This document shows positions 10,861-23,488 of a stretch of DNA of 64,000 nucleotides, one piece after another. How positions within the stretch are numbered: the stretch's first letter is position 1; each line of letters opens with the position of its first letter. The translations under genes were made by a program, and so were the position numbers. The notes under the pieces are model-generated. The model was not told where the DNA came from. It searched no databases and worked only from the letters and a program-made list of their open reading frames with translations. This stretch comes from Pampus argenteus (lineage: Eukaryota; Chordata; Actinopteri; Scombriformes; Stromateidae), in NCBI GenBank assembly GCA_036937835.1, contig CM072881.1, positions 6,866,501 to 6,930,500 on the forward strand, written 5' to 3'.

Positions 10861-13509
10861 TACAACTTGAGGTATTCTGTTTCTGAGTTTCTACACGGTC
10901 ATTTATGTATTACATTACATTATGTATTTTTTACCAAAGCAAGTCACTAAACTGAGTCTAACCTGAATATGGAAGATCCACCCCAAACACTAGTATCTGG
11001 ACAAACTGGGCAGTACACACACACGCACTTACACACACGCAGCTCCCTGGGTGAAGAGCCAGTAATGGCCCCTCGTAAATAAGGGTTCCTGTATTTCGGT
11101 GAAACCCAGTAGTGCATCTGGATCCCATCAGAGCTCGTGTTCCCTTTGCAAATGATCCCAAATGTTTCTAATTATGCCAGTGGAGTCGGCACGAGGCTGT
11201 GTGAACGCATATGTGTGTATGTGTGTGTGTGTGTGTAATCGCCCTGACGGACACGCACACCCATACACTGGCCTCTGTTTATTCATGAACAGAGTAACAG
11301 AGATGGACAGCATGATCTTGACCCCTGCAGCCTCTGCTTAGGTCACTGCACGTGGTGATGACTGATGAGTGAAAGATGGGGTGGAGATGGATTTTCTCCA
11401 CCCGTCTTCCCCGCTGACGCCGCTTGTCTTCGAGTGATTTCCAGCCAGGGAGGGTGAAGAGATGAGATTTTAAGGGCGGCTGTGGTTGCAAGATGAGTTG
11501 TGGAATGTCCAAAAAAAAAATGTAAAAAGTGTAAAATTATACAACCTACAGTGAGAGCTGATAGCAATTTACATATTTTAAGATAAGCATCACGAAAATT
11601 GTTTTTCATTATCGACCCTGTTCACACAAACTAAACACACTGGATTGTTTGCACTTGCTTGGTGTTGTTACAACTCTGCAAGTGCATGAATGCACACACC
11701 AGGGAACTTTTCGTGAACTTTTTTTTTATGCTGGACTCAAGGGTTGACGTAATAGAGAGCAACAAAAGCTTGATTTTAAAAAAACAAGCGCCCGCAGTGG
11801 AGAACAGAACAAAGAGATAGCAGTGACCTCCGGTTATCAGTCATCTCATCTGTTCTCTGGTTGACCTTTGGTGTTAAGAGTCACTGTATCTAGAGGCAGG
11901 CATTGCTGGTTAATCAAATTTCTCCTTAAAGACTTAAAGTAATTTTATTGCATCTTTCTGGCAGATTTTTTTTTTTACAATATTTTCATAAATGTAATAA
12001 TAAACAATTATATACACCTTCAGACACCATGACGCTCATGCGTATTTAATAATGAATTTATAGCACCTGTTGAGATCATTTCTTAGCATACATCTTAGCA
12101 TTTGCCAGTAATCCAACTTGCACAATTGTTCTATGCATTAAAGCTCCATCAATCAATATTTTTATAATAACACATGGATCAAATGACTATATGGGAAGTG
12201 AAAGATGTCTCTCTCTCTTATTGACAAAGCTGCCAAGAATTACCCAACTCAGCAGTTTCCCCTCAGCTCTACAAAGCATTTTAGCATCTTTCAGATCATT
12301 GTTTCAGCTCAAGCTCTGAAAAACACACTGTATGTCTCCTGCTCAGCAGTAAACAACAAAGTAGCTGGTGGGTATACCTGTAGCTGAGCATTTAGCAGGT
12401 AAAGAAACAGATAATTTCTTGATGGAAACCAAAAAAAAAGGTTACAGGGAGAGTGAATGTGGAATTTGTTGAGTGGCTGAATAAACACTAATGTGTAAAC
12501 AGGCAGCTGTTTGCCCCCAACTGACCAAAGAAACCTCCATTCTGCACTTCTACCTCACAAAGTGCTACAGCGTGTGACAGTTTCCCACCCACAGACTGTT
12601 ACATGGTCTTTGTATTGGACACATTTATAAAGAACAGTCATTTGAACTCAAACCAGTCTGGTCTGGCTTTATCCCTACCTTGATGTAAGCAAGGAGAATG
12701 TGACACAATCTGGCTCCTAAAACCATGAAAGTTGCTGATTTGTTCAGACCGCGTCTCCAACACATGGATATGGATAAACATCTCTGTTGTGGAGTCAAAC
12801 GCTAGAGCCCCATGACCTCCACATTAACATGAAAAACACCAACCAGACAAATGAGCACGGTGATACAGTTTGGCAGGCCTCAAAGACCTCTCTTTACATT
12901 ACAAGGCATTCACAAAGATTCATATTTTCCACTGCAGCCGCTGTGACGCACGCTCCCCAGTCCGGAGGCAGCAATGGATGCTGGGTGATTGCATTCGTTG
13001 GGCCGCTTGCCTGCGTCTTTGATGCCACCTCTCGCTTAGCTATTTCCCCAATTAAACTGATTGTGCTAACGTGTAAAATGGAGCGCCACGATTAAAGGTA
13101 AGCCGTGTTGTTCTTGAGAAGGGCCTCTAATCCATCACCATGGCGGCAACGACAAGCATCCAGCGACACAACTGCGGGATTGGAAAAAGGCTTCCAGCTC
13201 TGTTTGAAACTTGAAGGGGAAATCATCAAATGTGACTTATTTCTGGCAAGTGGAAAAGGATATCCTAATTACAATTATATCCTGGCCAAAATGGGTGGAT
13301 ATGAAAGAAAAAAAAAGGAAAACAAAGGTAATTGCACATTTTTAAAGGGAGAAGCAGTCAGCCAACGAATTCCACGAGTCAAAAAAAAAAACGCAGCAGA
13401 GATTGAAAAGTTAATTGAGGAGGCGTCAATGAAAAGGAAGCAGTCAAAAGAGAATAAAAGTTCAATACGCTGAGTAGATGAACGGAGGGTGAGGGAGTAA
13501 GTGGGTGTG

Positions 13510-13532
13510 CACACACACACACACACACACAC
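13510..13532. repeat. (CA)n microsatellite
   Basis: Perfect CA run of about 23 bp in intergenic DNA. Confidence 0.95.
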
Positions 13533-14382
13533 ATATACTTTAAGCGATATAATCAAAAGAAATAGGAGAGTTATCCTGCTAGCTCATGATGTGTCAACAT
13601 CGTGCGGGGTGGGAGGTCGCCCTGGGGGGACGCTGCCTAACACACGAGGGAGAAATTCAACAGCTCTTTCAGCGGAAATCCTCATCATACATCTCAACCA
13701 CGTTAGCAAAGCAAAACAACCTGACAAGAGGACCGTGGAGCTGCGGTTGTCTCAGTCCATGAGGCGGAAAAGGAGTGTGAAAGATTTACTCGTTTTGACG
13801 ACAGGAATCCGATATTTCCTGCGTCGAAAACTAAGGAGAGCATGATCAGTATTTAAACGTTATTAAATGGTTAGTTTGGCATATGTTTACATCTCCATGG
13901 CACAAAAATCACCATAATATATCTGCCGGAGGGTCATAAGGTTAGATTCATGCCCAAAGGTTCAGCGACTACTTCGTTAGGTTGTTATTTTTATTTGTAT
14001 TATTCTACACCCATTGCAAAGATGCATTGACATTGAAGGTGACTGTAATGTGTCTCATGCATATGCTTTTTTTCTAAGCAACACACTTACGCTCATTCAC
14101 ATCTGGAAGCAGAAATATTCTTCCACTGCTGGCTGCCGAGTGACCTCTAAATTCAAGCTAAAGTGCCATGATTGAGGACATGTCATTATTGCGAGGCTTT
14201 CTTCTCTCTGGCAGATTGCAAACATTAAAAAATGGCTCATCTGAATGAGTTTGCCACACATTTATTCATCATCATATTATTCCTGCGGTAGCCTGTTTCC
14301 CTCGACGTCTGCTGCTAATGTGCTGCGGTCGTTTAGTTAGCGAGCTATTTGACATGTTAGGAAGCGAGTTGGCTGGATGCTT

Positions 14383-14406
14383 AAAAAAAAAAAAAAAAAA
14401 AAAAAA
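14383..14406. repeat. Poly-A tract (24 A)
   Basis: Homopolymer of 24 A. No adjacent retroposon body is recognisable. Confidence 0.95.
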
Positions 14407-14730
14407 GATGAGTTGAAGGGAGGGTTAAAGGGGATCTGACTGCCTGCATAACAACGCTCAGATCTGATCTGAGAGATTATCAGGGGATCATCAACGCCGA
14501 CGGATGAAGCCATAACATCCTCCACTGAGACGGAGAGCTTAGTAAAGAGTACATTCGATTGAATAAGGGGATAGCTCTTGGCTTGATTAAGTATATCAAT
14601 ATCAGTCCAGATATGATCCAGAAATGAAAAGGAAAGGGTGGTTAGGACATTAGAATTATGAAAAGTGATATCGAGGTGTTTCAATAAGATGTGTTAGCTT
14701 GCATTGTTGAACAGCCAGTATGGTAAATAT

Positions 14731-14892
14731 TAGGGGTGTGACGAGACACTCAGTTCACGTGACGAGACACGAGATTGGGTTCACGAGATCGAGACGAGAC
14801 GAGATTTCCAACCTGACGAGAAATCTCGCAAATTTTCAACACGACGAGAAATCTCACAAATTTTCGTCACACGAGATCTCGTCACACCCCTA
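14731..14892 (+). mobile_element. hAT-type non-autonomous element, copy 1 (short)
   Basis: 162-bp element with terminal inverted repeats TAGGGGTGTGACGAGA and its complement. Perfect 8-bp target-site duplications GTAAATAT flank it at 14723-14730 and 14893-14900. Eight-bp TSDs and TIRs beginning TAGGG are typical of hAT transposons. Inside are multiple GACGAGAC and CGAGAAATCTC motifs, like the subterminal repeats that hAT transposases bind. It has no coding capacity and is a deletion relative of the longer copies at 30857 and 33538. Confidence 0.88.
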
Positions 14893-17800
14893 GTAAATAT
14901 CATGTTCATGTATAAAGGAAAAGTATCACGCTAACTTTTAGTCCATCAAAGCATGGTATCTGATGAATTTATGGGTTTAGCTACACGTTTTTAAAGTAAT
15001 AGCTCAATATTTGTTAATCTTATTATTACGTCCTCAGATTAAATATTGCTTACTTAATATGATCATTTTAGAGCATTTTCACAGAGCAAAGCGTTACAGT
15101 ACCATTTGTTACGAACAGCCTACAACTTTTCTCCTACTGTTGCCACCATTGCAAGTAGCATTCGGAAAATTTAAAGCCTACAATTGGAGAAAAAAAACCA
15201 TTTAATACACGGTTATGGTTCAGGTCTTTCAATAAAAACAACGATTATCCTTACCTTCACTCGGACCCTTTTGGTTTGCTCATTCCACTGTTAGCTTGCG
15301 TCGCTCTTGGCAGGACAGTATGAATGGTCAGTATTCTTCAGTTCTTTTGATACCTTAAACTCGGTGTTTCAGCTCTCACTCAGCACCTTTTCCTGAAGAA
15401 AACCATCTGCACAAAGGATCAAACAGCCAAAAGGAAAGAGGCTCAGTCTCCCTGCAGCAAAGGTTAGGCCAGTGGCTGATGTTCTGTATAGTTCAAGGCC
15501 AAGAAATTTTGGTTATGGACTTACAATATGGGAGGAATGGTACTTGTAACAGACGTAGACAGAGGAGTGATGATACTTCAATTTCCATGAATCCTTTTAC
15601 AGTGATGATAAGACCAGGGAGATGAGGTATTGTGCGACAAATTAATCCATTCTTCCATAAGCCTTAATGAGGCTTCCATCCATATGAGGAGAAGCAGCTT
15701 AACATCACAGGCATACAGCCGCTATATTACATTGGAGTGGTTTCAGTCCAGAACAGACTAAACTTTTTGCCTGGACATTTACGTTACTAAATAAAAAAAC
15801 ACCAACAGACACACGCTGCTCAGCCTCTAACGTCTAGAATGGCCCTTGGTAAAACATTTTTCTGTCAAATGTGAAATTATGAGTTGATTCTTCAGAAATC
15901 TCCACATGGGACAATACTGAACCGGATGTGTTAATGGCCCAAATTTAATGTGCTGTTGAATGAAACACACTCCATTGCAACTTATGTAGAACACTACCCA
16001 GATTTGCATGAGAAAATGAGCAACGGAGGAGGCATATGAACCTTTAGAACCTGTACTGTACTGTACAGAGAAGGTCTACCAGGGTCTACATTTAGACTGT
16101 TTAAAAAGCTGCAGACAAAGCCGAGCTTGACCTCAGCATGCAGCTGCGCTGGATGAGGACAAATCTTTTTTTTGTGCAATGAAAAAGCCATTATAAATTT
16201 TAAGGTTTTATAGTGCAAGAGTGGAGTTACATCCGATACGGAAGTCCCTTATGGATATCTGAGTACATTGTGAAGGCAATAATCATTCTGTCATTCGGGT
16301 GGCAGGAGCATCCACCACATGAACGCAATGCGGTCAAACCCATGTTGTACAACTCTCCCATGTACTGTAAAGCCCACCCATCTGCAGTCAGAGCCCGGAT
16401 CATCCTGAGTCATTTCTTTCTCTCTTGCTCTCTATGCACCCAGCTATCTTCCTGTCCAGGATAAACAGAGCGGGTTTGGACCCTCCACCTCGCTGCAGCA
16501 GTTAACATCAGCTTGTGTGAAACGCAGCGAGACCGCTTCAGCCCCAGACAAGTTTTACAAGCCCTAAACTCTCTGTCCTGCTCCTCAATCAGCCGGCCCC
16601 TTTTTTCCCCCCAAAGGCCCCGTTCCCCTTCCCAAACCACTCCCTTAGGCCCCATTAGCACTCACAGGTTGGAGTTTTACTTAAAGAAACTGTTCTCTTC
16701 GGCAGAGCTGCCCCAGAGGCAGAAATCACCTCAATGGGAAGAAGCCAAACATCAGTTAGGTTAGCAAACTTAAAATCTACAAACCAACAAAGGACTTCTA
16801 GTCTTGCAGTGACCGCAGCATTAATTAGAGTCACCGTCTTCTGATTTAAAACGTTTAAGCTGTTAAAAAGATTGATATTTCTGGATTTATTTAGCTGTTA
16901 AAAGTCCAAAGCGCTTCCCATTTCCCTTTTTAAAACGAATGGACGTCCACATTCCTTGCAAGCAGAGATGTGTAATGCAGAGTAAGAACAAAGGTCCCTT
17001 AATTCCCAACTGAAGAATGTGGAAATCTAATATGTGGGATGTGTCAAATTAAAGATGTCGATATCTGATCTGAGCGAGTCCGACATAAAACTCAGTGGAG
17101 TGGTCTGTGAAAAAAGGAATGTACCGTGCCCTTATTGCTCTTTTATTTGACATTAAGATAATGGCAGTGAATGAAAGGAATTCAAGTATCCCCACAACAC
17201 TTCTTTCTCTCTTTTACTCATCTGTTTCCTCCTGTTTATTTCTATTTGGCACAACCCCTTCACCCTTTATTCTTCCTCTCCATCTATCTCTCTCTCTCTC
17301 TCCCATCTTTTTCCTTTATGCATCCCTGAGGACAAACAGGTTAAAACCAGAGCCATAAATCTCCACTCTGTATCTGTCCATCACATCTCATAAAAGTCTT
17401 TTTCATCCCAGTAAAAACTCAAGCTTCTTTCCCCGTAAATGTTTTTTTTTTTGTGGTGGCAAGGATCCCTGTAAATAATTTGTTGCAATGTATTTTTTAC
17501 AAATCATCCCGCTCTCAGCGCAGTGTCCATCTTGTTTCAATCAAAGCTTGGAGTGGATGATTTGATGCACAGCATGCGCAGATTGTTACAAGGTGGACTG
17601 GAGCTCGAATCAGCGATGGATGCACGCATACGAGCGTATAGGACACATAATGCATCTTGACCCACTGGTCAAATTGTCTCCACCTGTTATTATTTTGTTC
17701 TCACAGACATTCCTGTTGCTTTTCCTTTTGGCAAATTTAAGGCTACAAAAGGATCTTTTCAGCATATTGTGAATCATTTTTTGACTCCTGGCCTTATGAA

Positions 17801-18451
17801 TTCAACCTTGGAAGAAAATCGGGATGAAAGAGTATAAAATCTGTTCTATAAAATCCTACTGAAAGATCAGTAAAGTGGTATCCGTGTAATATACTGTATA
17901 TTAGGATAAATGTGCCATTTTGGAAAATTGTAGCAGTGGTTCATTTCTTTTCCCAGTTCCTAATAGCTATTGATTTTGATAGTTAGATTGTTGTTGAGTC
18001 AAATGCTTCCTGTAAATACACATTTGTCTAAGTGTAATTATTATCATAGCTTGTGCCAAACCAGAAGATGGCAGTGCAGAGCTTCTGTCGATGTCGTTAT
18101 CACAGCCTGTCATTCAGCTTGATCACAACCAAGGTTATGAAACATATAGCATGTACCCTCTGAGTGGGTTTGGATTTGATTTTTAGTCTGCGTCACCCTG
18201 ACATAAATGTATTTGTTGGCTCTGCAGTCATGTCCAGAACAGATTTTCTCCAACTGGACAGAAGTAAAACTAGATATTTCCAAACAGTTCACAGCTGTAG
18301 TCCTGCAGCCGCGTAAAAAAAAAAAACTTTGGCCGGACTTCTACAGTAGCTGCATCTCTATCAGAACAAGGGAATCTTTTACTGCCTGTTAAGTTCCCAG
18401 TGTCTTCAATTTGTTATGTATTAAGTTCAGCACACTTTATGCATCTCACTA

Positions 18452-18478
18452 TGTGTGTGTGTGTGTGTGTGTGTGTGT
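18452..18478. repeat. (TG)n microsatellite
   Basis: Perfect TG run, intergenic. Confidence 0.95.
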
Positions 18479-18583
18479 TCCTGTCATTAAAGATACATGC
18501 AGAAACCATCAGTCTGACTCTGTCTGTGTTCGCTTGGCTATTACCGGAGCAGACAGACCATCAGATTGCTAAACTCTGTTATA

Positions 18584-18586
<3 letters not shown>

Positions 18587-18614
<28 letters not shown>
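18587..18614. repeat. (GT)n microsatellite
   Basis: Perfect GT run followed by interrupted GT-rich sequence to about 18660. Confidence 0.95.
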
Positions 18615-19165
18615 CTGTGTGAGTGTGGATGTGTGAGTGCGTACGTGTACCTGTGTGTTTCCCATCATTAGACGTCTGTGCCCTGCTATGATGGTGTATC
18701 CACAGAACAAGAAATGAATCGGTTATTGCGGTTCGCTTGCAGGAGATAATTCCACACAGTCCGTCCTTGATTGGTTTCAGGGTACAATCATGTTTTTTTA
18801 AATTTTATTCTGATAAACACTAAAGGCAAAGGGGTAAAAACATAATTTTTTCTCCATAGACTGAGGGCGATGATGTATTTCAAATGTCAAATGCACCTTT
18901 CTAGTCGAACAACAGTTTCAGATACAGTGTTGAATTTGATTCCCACGACTTCTTTACTGCAAACTTCTCAAATCTTCAGAAACCTACAGGAACAGTTTGT
19001 ACATTTTTACAGTTTAAACCCAACCTCTTTCCATTACATTAGAGGCATGTGATGCTCATGCTACAACCATATCTACCACACTACTGTACCTGTGTGGTAC
19101 ATCATCTGATATAGATCCAACATCATACCTGTCACCTTATATGACACTTGCTCTCCATTGAGTCA

Positions 19166-19186
19166 CCCCCCCCCCCCCCCCCCCCC
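19166..19186. repeat. Poly-C tract (21 C)
   Basis: Unusually long C homopolymer for vertebrate DNA; its length is likely uncertain in any assembly. Confidence 0.9.
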
Positions 19187-19770
19187 TCTCTACGTAACAT
19201 GCAGCGCAGCCAACTGGACAGCAGTCCACCCACCGAGGTTTAGCTCAAGCTGCTCAATCTGTCGCTGTAGAGCAGTTTCCAGCTTTTCGTTTGTTCCAGT
19301 ATCAACACATATTATGTCAGGAGTAATGACAAAGTGGTGACAGGACCTCAGCATCTGTCACATTTACACTCAGCTGTGTTTCCTGCAGGAGAGTGCAGCG
19401 TACCTCCGAAACAGCTCACAGTGAAGACCAGCAGCGAGGGGTTGTGAGCGCGCTCAGTTGCTGCTCTTCTGTTCCTAATATGTCGTGTGAAGTTCCACGA
19501 AACTGTGGGCAGCAGTGCAAAGTTATGTTTCCATTACAGCCCAAGTGTGTGTAGACAGATGTATACTGTAGGTATATGTGTGTGTCCATGTTTATGTGAA
19601 CAGGTATAACGTGTGTGTGTGAGTGTTACTGTGTGGGCATGTGTGTTTCTGGATGTGTGTGTGTGACATTGGCTGCTCCATCTGCCATGACCTCACTGTA
19701 ATAAAAACACCATTATTCTCACTAACTAAGATTCCATCCTCCACTTTGATGACAGTTGAAGCTTCTCCAA

Positions 19771-19791
19771 TGTGTGTGTGTGTGTGTGTGT
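19771..19791. repeat. (TG)n microsatellite
   Basis: Perfect TG run. A related shorter run lies at 19925-19942. Confidence 0.9.
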
Positions 19792-20451
19792 TTCCCTGCC
19801 AAAGACAAATGCCTCAGGACACACAGCTGAGCCGGCTGGTTTTCACTGCAGAAAATGTGTCATCTTTTCTCACCGTGATGGATATTATGTCCATACTTCC
19901 TCCAGGTGCCTAAGCTCTGGTTAAGTGTGTGTGTGTGTGTGTGCGCATGTTTCCTGCCTTACTGTACCCTCGCCATAATTTCATTAATCACAACCCTCAG
20001 ACATTCTCTTTCCTGTCAAAAGAGAAAAGACGAGAGATAGATGATCATTGTTTCCACAAAGACGCTTCTTTGATTTCCGCCAGCATCTTTCCTCTTTTCC
20101 AAACCGCCAGATGGGATTGAAAAACACGATCTGTTTTGACCGCCATTCAAAAGACCTGTTGGCGCTCCAGTCCGAAGATTAGCCTGTATTGTCTTTAGAT
20201 ATGGGCTGGATGGTACAGACTGTGCATGTGGTTTTCCTGGCTTGGTCAACGTGCAAGAGGGAGAAAAAGAGAAATGTTGAATAGACATTACCAGAGCCCT
20301 TTTTTACTTTTACAATGCTGAAGGATATCACTGTCAGCTAAGGTTATAGCCAATTTACTATACTTCTGTTTTTACGACTACTTCAATATACTTCAATTTA
20401 CTACACATTAGTCTTCTCTGTCGGACTGTGCGCCGTCTTTCCATTGATTAA

Positions 20452-20473
20452 TAATTACCATCATTAATTACCA
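20452..20473 (+). promoter_or_regulatory. Paired TAATTACCA motifs (possible homeodomain sites)
   Basis: The 9-mer TAATTACCA occurs at 20452-20460 and again at 20465-20473, starts 13 bp apart, in non-repetitive intergenic sequence. TAATTA is the core site of many homeodomain proteins. Regulatory function is inference only. Confidence 0.25.
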
Positions 20474-23450
20474 CAGTAGTGTTACACAAGCCAGAAAGGA
20501 TATTACCTTCGACACATCACGTGCAGTCACGGCTTCAGCAGAAAGCAGGAAATTAGGTTTGAAGCCGAGCCCGCATTATGGTATGAGAAGATCCATTCAC
20601 TTTGGTCCATTTGTAAATGAAAGCATTAAAAAAAAAAGTGTAATGATGCACACAGAATAAGGTAAAAGAAAAGAGAAAGGAGACTGACGGGGAAATCACT
20701 ACTAAACGATAAAAGACGGTGTGAAAAGGCAACGCCCAACGCTCCTTATTTGGACGTTTCTGGCTCCAAACAGAAAAGTGTCACACCTCGCTATACATCC
20801 ATCTTTCTATACAGTGTGTTCTATGGTTGCGCCTGAAGGGGTAACAGTGTAGTATTGGAGCCTTTTTTACACACACATTCACACATTGTAGACAGGCTAT
20901 GATATAAATGACTTATGTAGCTACACATCAGAGCTACAGCAAATGTTTACCATATGGTAACTGCAAAAAAACATTGTGTCTTCTCTCCAGTTGCTTTATT
21001 TTCTGTCTCCTGTTCAATAACACACATCTAACAAAGACATTTCCACTGCAAACCTTCGTTCTCTATCACAGTCAGTGAGTGACTACACCTTTATCTGCTA
21101 TCAACAGGTGAAAGCTATACGCATCTCGACAGCCATTAACCCCTTACGTCCAGTTTTAGTTTTAGTTTTGTTTTTTGTCCAGCGATCAGAAAATAAACTC
21201 TCTTATGGACTATTTGGCCTCCATTTTTCTAAAGAAGTCCCCGCCGTCTCTTACCAATAACTGTTAATAACATTTGCAGGCTGATTTTAAAGAAGAAAAT
21301 CACACTTTTGGCTCGCTGATGTGCCAAAGTCCATAAACGGACATATTTCTGAGGGCTTATTTCCTGCAGAGCTTCTGTTTCTTCCTGTGGGCATGAAATG
21401 ATTGGCAGAAAGCAGAGCGTAACTTCACGCAGCACTGATATGAAAACACAACTCAGCACAGTGAAGTGAAGTGAGGATGAGAAAGCTCTCTTTATGGTTA
21501 TTGTGATGGATTATCTCTGAAGTTATTTTTCATGGCTGACAAGAACGAATAGCAGCAAATGGCTTTTCTGAAGGAGGAAAGCAAACTGATACGTCCCACA
21601 ATGCTGACTGTGAGCGTATAAAAAACCAAGAAATAATATTAGGATTACGCATACATTTATCATTCTTCTCATTTGAAAAGTTACAAAGCTTCACCCACAA
21701 ATATGAAGCTTTCCAAGCGGTGCTTCGGGGTGTGTCTTCCTCTCAATATTTATGGTCAGCATTGTTGTGTATATGGCTGAATTCCCCATGGTTTTTGATT
21801 TATGCTTTTCATGTTTTGGGTTGAGTCTGACCTTGAGTCGTGGGTTTGGACACATCTGATGAACACACGAATGCACATAAAAATGTGCATATTCTCACAC
21901 ACTGATAGAGAACATCCACAGTCACAGAGAGGGGACTCAGGTCAAAGAGGGAAGTGAAAAAAAAAACATTCCTGTAAAAGGTTTGAATTTATTGACTGGG
22001 AAGATACAAATATCCGATATGTGGTTAATTATTTCCCCACTTGAGAAACAAAGTGGTGGTTAGTGAGAGTGCTGGGCCGGCTTCCCAGACAAAGACGGAC
22101 TGACCCGGATTATTTCCAGTGGAGATGTTCGAGTAAAAGTCAACTCTCGGCCAAAATCAGGTCTTATCAGGGTCTAGAAAAAACATTGAGTAACGAAGCC
22201 AAGAGTTATCCACATCCATTCCAGGATTGGTGTATCTAATCATGTTAAATAGCGTTTATATGTCCAACGTGAATCTGATTTAAAGGCGTATTTTCTCGAA
22301 GTCCCTGGCTGCAATAGTGGTAGTCATTTAAGTTTATTTACTTCCATAGGCTGTCATCACAAGCCTGACTCAAATCAAACTTATCAACAATCAATTACGG
22401 AACAAATGCAGTTGTACAGGATAATAAAAAACAAGTCAATATGGAAGATTTAACAAGCTCCCCTAATCTACAGGAGCCAGCCCAGGCTACCTGGCACCAC
22501 AAACCCCCCATACCCCTTGAATGTGTTTAAGGAAAAAACAGCCATGCAAACCTTCATACATTTATTTATTCTTTCATGAGTACTGGCACAAAAGAAATAC
22601 AGCCTCATATAAATCTCTTCCAGAATCCCTGGTTGTATGTAGTAATTGCAGTGATTATTTATTATTATTTAATATTGGTTCAGTAACATTTTGTTGAAGA
22701 CAGATGTCCCAGTGTTAAAAGCAATCCCGCATAAATCAATGCAATTTCAGGATGTATATATGCTTTATGAAGGAAGACAGAAAGTCAAGTTATGGGGTCC
22801 ATGTTCCTGTAAAAAAATCCTACAAATATATTATGAGTTGACTTTAAAATGTACTACCAATATGCTTCAGTGCTGTTTAAATGCATTTAAGTGCATTATT
22901 AGGTTGGTGAGAATTTTATTGATTTAGTATGTTAGCATTGCAAACATTGTCTAATTATATAAGGACAGACTTTTGCATCTTCTCTAGACATTCTTGGCTT
23001 GTTAACCTCATTAGACGTTGTACTGTACATCTGTCCCTCCGGTAAACATGTTGATGGAGGGAATGTAAGATTTTCAGGTTCAGGTTTTGTGGGAGGTGCT
23101 GCAGAAACTCATCTGACTCACTAAATATGTAAATCATGTTTCCCCACAGAGAACATTTGATCTAAGGTCTTACTTCGTGCATATGTTTGCATTATTAATA
23201 ACCTTCTTCTGACTTGAAGGGTCGAGGCAGGATAGATGTATGAAGGCAGATTTACACAATGGTTGCTACTGTGTGTTGAACCGTGCGTTTGTGTGCTGTT
23301 TGTATTTTCAGGGCAGGGCCATTAACTGGCTTCTTACAGAGAAACTCAGCGGGGTTCAAATGTGTTTTGTCTTGCTGTTGGTTCAAGCTGTGTTACTCTG
23401 AGGCCCCACAATCATCATGGGTGGCCACACTGGGCCCCCATGGCACAGCA

Positions 23451-23452
<2 letters not shown>

Positions 23453-23482
<30 letters not shown>
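23453..23482. repeat. (CA)n microsatellite
   Basis: Perfect CA run, followed by further CA/TA-rich sequence to about 23590. Confidence 0.95.

Positions 23483-23488
<6 letters not shown>

Larger units (their letters stand above)
10861..14722. other. Intergenic, no gene seen
   Basis: Start of the gene-free interval. It contains GT/CA-rich stretches (10995-11035, 11210-11235), homopolymers and unique sequence. A GC-balanced block at about 12930-13230 lacks simple repeats and might be a conserved non-coding element. Open frames here are short and have no domain, splice or codon pattern suggesting genes. Confidence 0.6.

Noticed and set aside
13105..13473. 122-codon plus-strand open frame downstream of frmpd2
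   Set aside because: Lys/Asn-rich translation of A-rich DNA without domain or context. A short non-coding conserved element is more likely nearby.
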